Positions 7,082 through 11,662 of a stretch of DNA of 11,662 bases are shown here, piece after piece. A model generated the notes under the pieces. It saw nothing but the letters and a program-made list of their open reading frames with translations, was not told the DNA's origin and ran no database searches. The DNA lies in contig JAQGJF010000258.1 in assembly GCA_028290765.1 (NCBI GenBank), forward strand, positions 1 to 11,662. The letters run 5' to 3'. The number at the start of each line of letters is the position of its first letter. Within the stretch, counting starts at the first letter, position 1. Both the position numbers and the translations under genes were made by a program. This DNA is from Tardiphaga sp. (GTDB lineage: Bacteria; Pseudomonadota; Alphaproteobacteria; Rhizobiales; Xanthobacteraceae).

Positions 7082-7645
7082 ATGTCGGAAGCAGCGCCAG
7101 CACCGCAAGGCAAGAACGCGCCAACGACGGGCCTTCAGGCAGATCACACCAAACGCGGATTCTCGGCGCTGACGATGGCCGGCGTTGGCTGCGCGCTTAC
7201 CGCTTTGGCAATTGGAGCGGTGATAGCGTCGGCGAGCCTGCAATCGGGTTCTCGTGGTGGATCGGAACTGTCCCTGGTGGAGCCGGGTGAAATCAGCAAT
7301 GCGGCCACGACGCTGGCATCCCGATTTGCAACCACCCTCGTCGATGATGCGAAGAGCTGCAGGACACCGATGGCCACCGTCTCGGTGTCCCGGCAGCCTG
7401 GAGGTCGAACCGGCGTGATCCGAATAAGGTCAGGTTCTTATCTTTCGCCGGCGTTCACGCTCACCGACATGCCTCAACGCATAGCGATACCATTCCCGAC
7501 CGCTTACGCGTCGAGCAAAGGCACCATTTCCGTCGAAGGCAACGCAACGAATGCCGTCATCAGTCTGTTTCCGGCTGTGAATATTGAAAATCCCGTCTGG
7601 CCGAACGTGATCTCGATCTGGTGGACGCCCCGCAAGCCTTGTTAA
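7082..7645 (+). CDS. Single-pass membrane protein of unknown family, first gene of the AAA+ cluster
   Basis: I do not recognise this 187-residue protein. Residues 1-28 are polar and end in basic DHTKRG. One membrane segment spans about 30-52 (MAGVGCALTALAIGAVIASA). The remaining 135 residues should face the periplasm, by the positive-inside rule. That part has a short helix-like stretch (70-92) and then a beta-rich region with alternating hydrophobic residues (97-182), ending in WWTPRKPC. It contains two cysteines (C93 and the terminal C187) that could pair. The ATG at 7082 is chosen because GGGGGA lies eight bases upstream; an in-frame GTG at 7049 would add 11 residues. The stop is 15 bases before the ATPase gene, so the two are very probably co-transcribed, and it may be the extracytoplasmic partner of the ATPases. 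Confidence 0.75.
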   Translation: MSEAAPAPQGKNAPTTGLQADHTKRGFSALTMAGVGCALTALAIGAVIASASLQSGSRGGSELSLVEPGEISNAATTLASRFATTLVDDAKSCRTPMATVSVSRQPGGRTGVIRIRSGSYLSPAFTLTDMPQRIAIPFPTAYASSKGTISVEGNATNAVISLFPAVNIENPVWPNVISIWWTPRKPC

Positions 7646-7660
7646 TCCTGGATAGTTGTC

Positions 7661-8782
7661 GTGAAAAATTTCTTGCGCGAACATCAGCTTTTAAGCTTCA
7701 CGATTGTTGCCGTTGCCGGTGCGGTAATTGCCGCCTGGATTCTGAACCCGCAATCGGGCCCGCTCGGTTGGTTCCAGCTGTTGAGCGCATCCGCGCAGAG
7801 CAAAGTCACAACCTACGTCTTTGTTTGTGGACTGGTCATTGCCGGCCTTGTCGTGACCTATATCGCGGCGATAACGGCTCGCACCGGCGCAGCCCAGCCA
7901 GTCTCGGCGGAGGGACTTGCCGGTGCCTTGACTTTGCTGTTTGCGCCGAAGCGCAAAATCACAGTGCAATCGCCGAACCAGGCGATCGAAACGCTCGAGG
8001 CGATGGTTGGTCTCGTTCCCGTCAAACGGGAGGTCAATTCGCTGGTCGCCCGGCTGCAGGTGGAACGCAAACGGCGCGAGCAAGGCCTCCCGGTTACGCC
8101 GATGAGCCTGCATATGGTTTTTACCGGCCCGCCAGGGGTCGGCAAGACCGAGGTTGCCCGGGCCTTGGGTGACATCTACAGGTCACTCAAGGCGCTGCGC
8201 TCCGGACACCTTGTGGAAGTTGCCCGCGCCGATCTCGTGGCAGGTTATATCGGTCAGACCGCGCCCAAAATGCTTGCGAAATGTCGGGAAGCGCTGGACG
8301 GCATTCTGTTCATCGATGAGGCCTACACGCTCGCGGGGACGCCCGGCTCCGAAGGAGACTTTGGCCGCGAGGCGATCGACGCGCTGCTTAAATTCATGGA
8401 GGATCATCGCGACAGGATCATGGTTATCGTCGCCGGTTACCCCAACGAGATGCGCCGGTTTATCGATACCAATCCCGGGCTAGCCGGACGCTTCACCAAG
8501 ACGATCGAATTCCCGAAATACACCCCGCAGAATCTCTGTGAAATATTGCTGCGCATGGCCGGCAAACAGCATTTCAGCCTGCCGGAAGGATTTGAAGCCA
8601 AGATACTGCCTTGGATCGCCGAACGTTCGCGTGCCGATGAGTGGGCCAACGCCCGTGAAATGCGAACCCTCCTGGAAAAGGCCCGCGAGGCGCAGGCGAC
8701 GCGCATCGCGTCCGCACCGGATGCAGACCTTTCGCGCCTCGAATTGGACGACCTGGTTCGCGCAACAGGGAGGCGGTCATGA
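7661..8782 (+). CDS. Membrane-anchored CbxX/CfqX-type AAA+ ATPase, single module
   Basis: This 373-residue protein starts with GTG at 7661, with a weak GGA eight bases upstream. Two membrane segments (about 10-28 and 51-72) form a hairpin that should leave the ATPase in the cytoplasm, since the N-terminus carries K2 and R6. The AAA+ module (about 109-370) is of the CbxX/CfqX (CbbX, SpoVK, EccA C-terminal) class. It has Walker A GPPGVGKT at 156-163, a pore-loop-like GYIGQTAPK at 195-203, Walker B ILFIDE at 215-220, and a probable arginine finger R277 in NPGLAGRF. All catalytic residues are present. CbbX remodels red-type Rubisco, but no Rubisco genes are here and CbbX is soluble, so only the fold should be inferred. 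The stop overlaps the 25-codon ORF at 8779 by ATGA. Confidence 0.92.
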   Translation: MKNFLREHQLLSFTIVAVAGAVIAAWILNPQSGPLGWFQLLSASAQSKVTTYVFVCGLVIAGLVVTYIAAITARTGAAQPVSAEGLAGALTLLFAPKRKITVQSPNQAIETLEAMVGLVPVKREVNSLVARLQVERKRREQGLPVTPMSLHMVFTGPPGVGKTEVARALGDIYRSLKALRSGHLVEVARADLVAGYIGQTAPKMLAKCREALDGILFIDEAYTLAGTPGSEGDFGREAIDALLKFMEDHRDRIMVIVAGYPNEMRRFIDTNPGLAGRFTKTIEFPKYTPQNLCEILLRMAGKQHFSLPEGFEAKILPWIAERSRADEWANAREMRTLLEKAREAQATRIASAPDADLSRLELDDLVRATGRRS

Positions 8783-8856
8783 CATATTGTGTGCCGCTCG
8801 CTCCAGCTGGGCTCCGTGAAATTGATTTCATGTTGGATCGCGGAGAGAAGCCGTGA
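8779..8856 (+). CDS. Bridging 25-codon ORF between the two ATPase genes
   Basis: The ATG at 8779 overlaps the stop of the first ATPase gene (ATGA). It has a strong ribosome binding site (GGGAGG, five bases upstream), and its TGA at 8854-8856 overlaps the GTG start of the second ATPase gene (GTGA, 8853-8856). The peptide begins [12 protein letters not shown] and ends FMLDRGEKP, with no membrane segment and no match I know. Its codon use is like its neighbours. It could be a genuine microprotein, or simply a translated bridge that carries ribosomes from one ATPase gene to the next. The double overlap supports translation; no function can be inferred. Confidence 0.45.
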   Translation: MTYCVPLAPAGLREIDFMLDRGEKP

Positions 8857-10765
8857 ACGAGTTCTTCAAGGACCGACCTGCGCTGGTCTTTTCGGTGTTG
8901 GGGTTGCTGGGGCGACCGTCGCCATCGCGAGTCTGAAGTTCCTCGGGGTTTCGAATCAAATCCTGTTCGCCTCGGCTACGCTGATTTGTTGTTTGCTGGT
9001 GCTGGGTCTGAGCCTGACTTATGTCGCTGTCCGTGTCGCTCAAACTCGCACGCAATTAGCCTTCGCGGGCGCGACAGCCGACGCCATTCGTTCGATCGTA
9101 ATTACCGATCTGGACGAGCCGACATCACCGACGTCCGCCAGTGCGCTGGATACCCTGGAGTCGATGGTCGGATTGTTGCCGGTCAAACGCGAGGTCAAGG
9201 CGTTGATCGCAAGGATGCAGGTGGAGCAGAAGCGCCGAGACAAAGGCTTTGAGGTCAGTGCGCTGAGCCAGCACATGGTTTTCACCGGCCCCCCCGGTGT
9301 CGGCAAGACGGAAGTCGCCCGCTGCATCGGCGAGATATTTCATGACCTGAACGTCCTGCGAAAGGGGCATGTCGTCGAGGTGGATCGCGCCAGTCTGGTC
9401 GCAGGCTATTTGGGCCAGACCGCCACCAAGACACTCGCGAAGTGCCGTGAAGCGCTCGACGGGATACTGTTCATCGACGAGGCATACACATTGGCGGCCG
9501 GATCCGATACCGGCGAGAATTTTGGCAAGGAAGCGATCGATACGCTTCTCAAATTCATGGAAGATAACCGCGACCGTATCATCGTGATCGTTGCGGGCTA
9601 TTCCAACGAGATGCGGCGCTTCATCGACAGCAATCCTGGTCTCGCCGGGCGCTTCACCAAGACGATCGAGTTTCCGCGCTATGGCACGCAGGAGCTGTGC
9701 GAGATCCTGCAACGCATGGCAAGCCGTCAGCAGTTTGTGCTGCCCGACGGGTTTGAAGCCAAGCTTGCGCCCTGGATCGCACAACGATCCAAGGCGGCAG
9801 AATGGGCCAACGCGCGCGAGATGCGAACCCTGCTGGAAAAAGCGCGTGAGGCTCAGGCGATACGTATTTCTCTTGAGCCAAACGCCGATCTTTCGCAGCT
9901 GGACATGGCGGATCTCCTCGAAGCCACCGGCGCTCATGAGGAGACCGATCCGGCCAGGTCAACCAGCGCGATGGGGGATCTCGAGGCCATGGTTGGATTG
10001 GCCTCGGTCAAAAGCGAGGTATCGGGTCTCGTTGCCCGGCTCCAGGTCGAACAGCGGCGGCGGGAGCAGGGCTTGCCGGTGACGGCACTGAGCCTGCACA
10101 TGGTCTTTACCGGGCCGCCAGGCGTCGGCAAGACGGAGGTCGCGCGCAGCATCGGGGCGCTGTTCCAGCAACTCAAGGTGCTGCGCAAGGGCCACGTTGT
10201 CGAGGTCGACCGCGCTGGTCTGGTGGCAGGCTACCTGGGTCAGACCGCAACCAAAACGCTCGACAAGTGTCGGGAGGCTCTGGACGGCATCTTGTTCATC
10301 GACGAAGCCTACACGCTTGCAGCCCCGGCAGGTGGAAATGCCGATTTCGGCAAGGAGGCGATCGACACGGTGCTCAAGTTCATGGAAGACAATCGCGATC
10401 GCATCATCGTGATCGTCGCAGGCTACCCTGCCGACATGCGGCGGTTCATCGACAGCAACCCCGGTCTCGCCAGCCGCTTTACCAAGACAATCGATTTTCC
10501 GGCCTATAGCCCCGATGAGCTGTGCGAGATTCTGCAGCGGATGGCCGCACGCCAGCATTTTGTCCTGCCGGATGGATTTGCGGCGGCGATCACGCCCTGG
10601 ATAGCTTCTCGGGTAGGCTCCCCCGACTGGGGCAACGCCCGTTCCATTCGAACCCTGCTCGAAAAAGCCCGCGAAGCCCAGGCTGTCCGTATTGCGCACG
10701 ATACGTCGGCGGATCTTTCTCGCATTGAAGTCGAAGACCTTGTTCGCGCGGAGAACGCGGCATGA
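8853..10765 (+). CDS. Membrane-anchored tandem AAA+ ATPase (CbxX/CfqX type), N-terminus in a different frame
   Basis: The body is an uninterrupted frame that opens at 8789, but its first 37 codons look non-coding. In another frame, GTG at 8853 with GGAG seven bases upstream starts [16 protein letters not shown], which aligns without gaps to the start of the first ATPase ([16 protein letters not shown]). Joining this to the body needs a -1 shift at GGGG 8900-8903, giving a protein of 637 residues. Without the shift, translation ends at 8934-8936 after 27 residues. The reconstructed protein has two membrane segments (about 9-30 and 35-63). Module B has Walker A 146-153, Walker B D209-E210 and arginine finger R267; module C has Walker A 421-428, Walker B D484-E485 and R542. 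All these residues are intact in both modules. Whether the shift is programmed, a mutation or a sequencing slip cannot be told here. It probably assembles with the upstream ATPase. Confidence 0.85.
8900..8912 (+). other. Frameshift site: two GGGG runs in the second ATPase
   Basis: The sequence TTGGGGTTGCTGGGG carries GGGG at 8900-8903 and 8909-8912. A glycine tRNA on GGG 8901-8903 can slip back one base onto GGG 8900-8902. Reading then continues GTT GCT GGG GCG (VAGA), which matches VAGA at the same place in the paralogue. The second run allows a similar slip. Neither is a classical X XXY YYZ heptamer. Loss of one G from an ancestral GGGGG at 8900 explains the same data. Confidence 0.6.
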
Positions 10766-10863
10766 TGAATCCGCGTTTTATCGATTTCCCCGGGCGAGCG
10801 CCGGCAGGCCGTAAATGGTCATGCAAGCCGGCCATTTTTCCTGATCTGCAAAGGACCGGATGA
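10762..10863 (+). CDS. Bridging 33-codon ORF between the tandem ATPase and the TPR gene
   Basis: The ATG at 10762 overlaps the stop of the tandem ATPase gene (ATGA) and has GGAG eight bases upstream. Its TGA at 10861-10863 overlaps the start of the TPR gene (ATG at 10860 or 10863). The peptide starts MMNPRFIDFPGRAPAG and is basic and proline-rich, with no recognisable domain. It repeats the layout of the ORF at 8779, bridging the gap exactly from stop to start, though the two peptides are not clearly alike. A coupling bridge or microprotein is possible, as is chance. Confidence 0.35.
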   Translation: MMNPRFIDFPGRAPAGRKWSCKPAIFPDLQRTG

Positions 10864-11662
10864 TGAGCACCAGCAACGCATCATGGCTGCCCGCTCATGG
10901 TCAGCTCTGGTACGACGACCCTTGGTACCGTGCGGCGTGGATCATCTGGCCGCAAGCGGTCGGGCTGGTTTTCATCGGCTGGATCTGGCTGTTCCAACCC
11001 GCCGGCTACAACGACTTTCCATGGGCCAAGCCGGTTCAAGAGGCGCCGCAATCCCCGCCAGTCCCGGCCAAACCGCCAGCCGCGGCGCCTCTTTCCCCGC
11101 CGGTCGATCCTCTCGCACCTTGCAGATTGTCGGACAATGCCCAGCGCGTTGCGGCCTGCTCGGCATTGCTGGCCTCCGGGAATCTGACAGGCGAGAATGT
11201 CGCCTGGGCTTATTTCCTGCGCGCATGGAGCTACGATGAATTGAAGCAAACCCAGCTGGCGATGAACGACTATGACAGGGCGATCGCTATCTTGCCAACC
11301 GTGCCCGCGTTCTACAACGATCGAGGCATTGTGTGGCGCACCCTCGGCAACAACGATCGCGCGATGCAGGACTTCGATCAAGCAATTCTGTTAAAGCCTG
11401 ATTTCGCGCTCGGTCACTCCAACCGGGGTAGCATTTTAAGGAGGCTGCAGCGAAACGACGAGGCAATCGTAGAACTTTCGACGGCGATCAAGCTCGATCC
11501 GAACCTCGCATCGGCTTATGAAAACCGCGCATTCGCCTATGAAGACAAATCGAACTGGCGCGCCATGTTTGACGACGCCAATAAACTGATCGAGCTTCGG
11601 CCAAACAATCGGCTAGGCTACGAATTTCGTGGACATGCCTATCTCGAATCCGGCCAATATCA
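10863..11662 (+). CDS. Membrane-anchored TPR protein, 3' end beyond the window
   Basis: The frame is open to the window edge, giving at least 266 residues. AAGGA lies seven bases before the ATG at 10863, so that start is preferred to the adjacent ATG at 10860. The N-terminus is aromatic-rich (SWLPAHGQLWYDDPWYRAAW) and leads into one membrane segment (about 24-45, rich in W and I). A proline/alanine-rich linker (about 55-86) follows. From about residue 88 the protein is helical with at least four tetratricopeptide-like units; clear TPR signatures are AMNDYDRAIAILP, AMQDFDQAILLKPD and AIVELSTAIKLDPN, each followed by A..Y.NR or an equivalent. TPRs are protein-binding scaffolds. In ESX secretion, EccA carries TPR-like repeats and a CbxX-type ATPase in one chain; here the two are separate neighbouring genes, which suggests but does not show a shared complex. 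Confidence 0.88.
   Translation, partial: MSTSNASWLPAHGQLWYDDPWYRAAWIIWPQAVGLVFIGWIWLFQPAGYNDFPWAKPVQEAPQSPPVPAKPPAAAPLSPPVDPLAPCRLSDNAQRVAACSALLASGNLTGENVAWAYFLRAWSYDELKQTQLAMNDYDRAIAILPTVPAFYNDRGIVWRTLGNNDRAMQDFDQAILLKPDFALGHSNRGSILRRLQRNDEAIVELSTAIKLDPNLASAYENRAFAYEDKSNWRAMFDDANKLIELRPNNRLGYEFRGHAYLESGQY

Larger units (their letters stand above)
7985..10756 (+). repeat. Three homologous AAA+ modules across two genes
   Basis: Module A (7985-8767) is in the first ATPase; modules B (about 9146-9931) and C (about 9971-10756) are in the second. All three share long identical stretches, among them [36 protein letters not shown] and [12 protein letters not shown]. The N-terminal anchors of the two genes also align without gaps over 28 residues once the frameshift is allowed for. 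A whole-gene duplication followed by an extra module duplication explains this best. Confidence 0.9.

Noticed and set aside
8789..8899. First 37 codons of the longest frame (from GTG 8789) as the N-terminus of the tandem ATPase
   Set aside because: There is no ribosome binding site and no similarity to the paralogue, whereas the other frame from GTG 8853 aligns residue for residue with the paralogue's start.
7661..10765. ATPases as CbbX Rubisco activases
   Set aside because: CbbX is soluble, with one AAA+ module and Rubisco genes next to it; these proteins are membrane-anchored, partly tandem, and have no Rubisco neighbours.
1..11662. CRISPR array, tRNA or rRNA genes, insertion-sequence ends
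   Set aside because: I saw no regularly spaced direct repeats, no tRNA or rRNA signature, and no transposase frame or paired terminal repeats.

Overview
The window looks like a GC-rich alphaproteobacterial chromosome, most likely Bradyrhizobium, Rhodopseudomonas or a close relative. The reasons are strong GC3 coding bias, long antisense shadow frames, a decayed copy of a PF04392-type ABC-transporter binding protein of a kind abundant in these genera, a GC-rich dispersed palindrome, and a bacterial VHL-beta domain. The genus call is from recognition and was not tested by a search.

Layout. Positions 1-704 hold no gene I can defend, apart from a possible 3' end of an upstream gene in the first 76 bases. 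A minus-strand gene (705-3446) encodes a membrane-bound sensor with a periplasmic CACHE-like domain, PAS, GGDEF and EAL: a dual-domain cyclic-di-GMP enzyme. The 251-bp divergent region 3447-3697 carries a perfect 14-bp-stem hairpin and a promoter whose -10 box lies inside an inverted repeat typical of BlaI/MecI/CopY repressors. A two-gene operon follows: a BlaI-type repressor (3698-4084) and, overlapping by ATGA, an M56 BlaR1/MecR1-type membrane metalloprotease (4081-6597). Its periplasmic half is not a penicillin-binding domain. It has barrel-like modules, a duplicated module also found at the C-termini of serine hydrolases, and a VHL-beta-like domain between the two copies.

Positions 6598-7081 hold a pseudogene fragment of a periplasmic binding protein (6698-6889) and the leader of the next operon. 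From 7082 to the window edge runs a tightly packed plus-strand cluster: a single-pass membrane protein of unknown family (7082-7645), a membrane-anchored CbxX/CfqX-type AAA+ ATPase (7661-8782), a 25-codon bridging ORF (8779-8856), a second membrane-anchored ATPase with two tandem AAA+ modules (8853-10765), a 33-codon bridging ORF (10762-10863), and a membrane-anchored TPR protein cut by the window end (10863 onward). The natural N-terminus of the second ATPase is out of frame with its body by one base at a GGGG run (8900-8903). Reading it needs a -1 shift, or the run has lost a G.

This last cluster is the best candidate for an undescribed system. It encodes three near-identical AAA+ modules with all catalytic motifs intact, on two membrane-tethered polypeptides, between an extracytoplasmic beta-rich protein and a TPR scaffold, all in one apparently translationally coupled operon. 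The fold of each part can be read from the sequence; what the machine acts on cannot.
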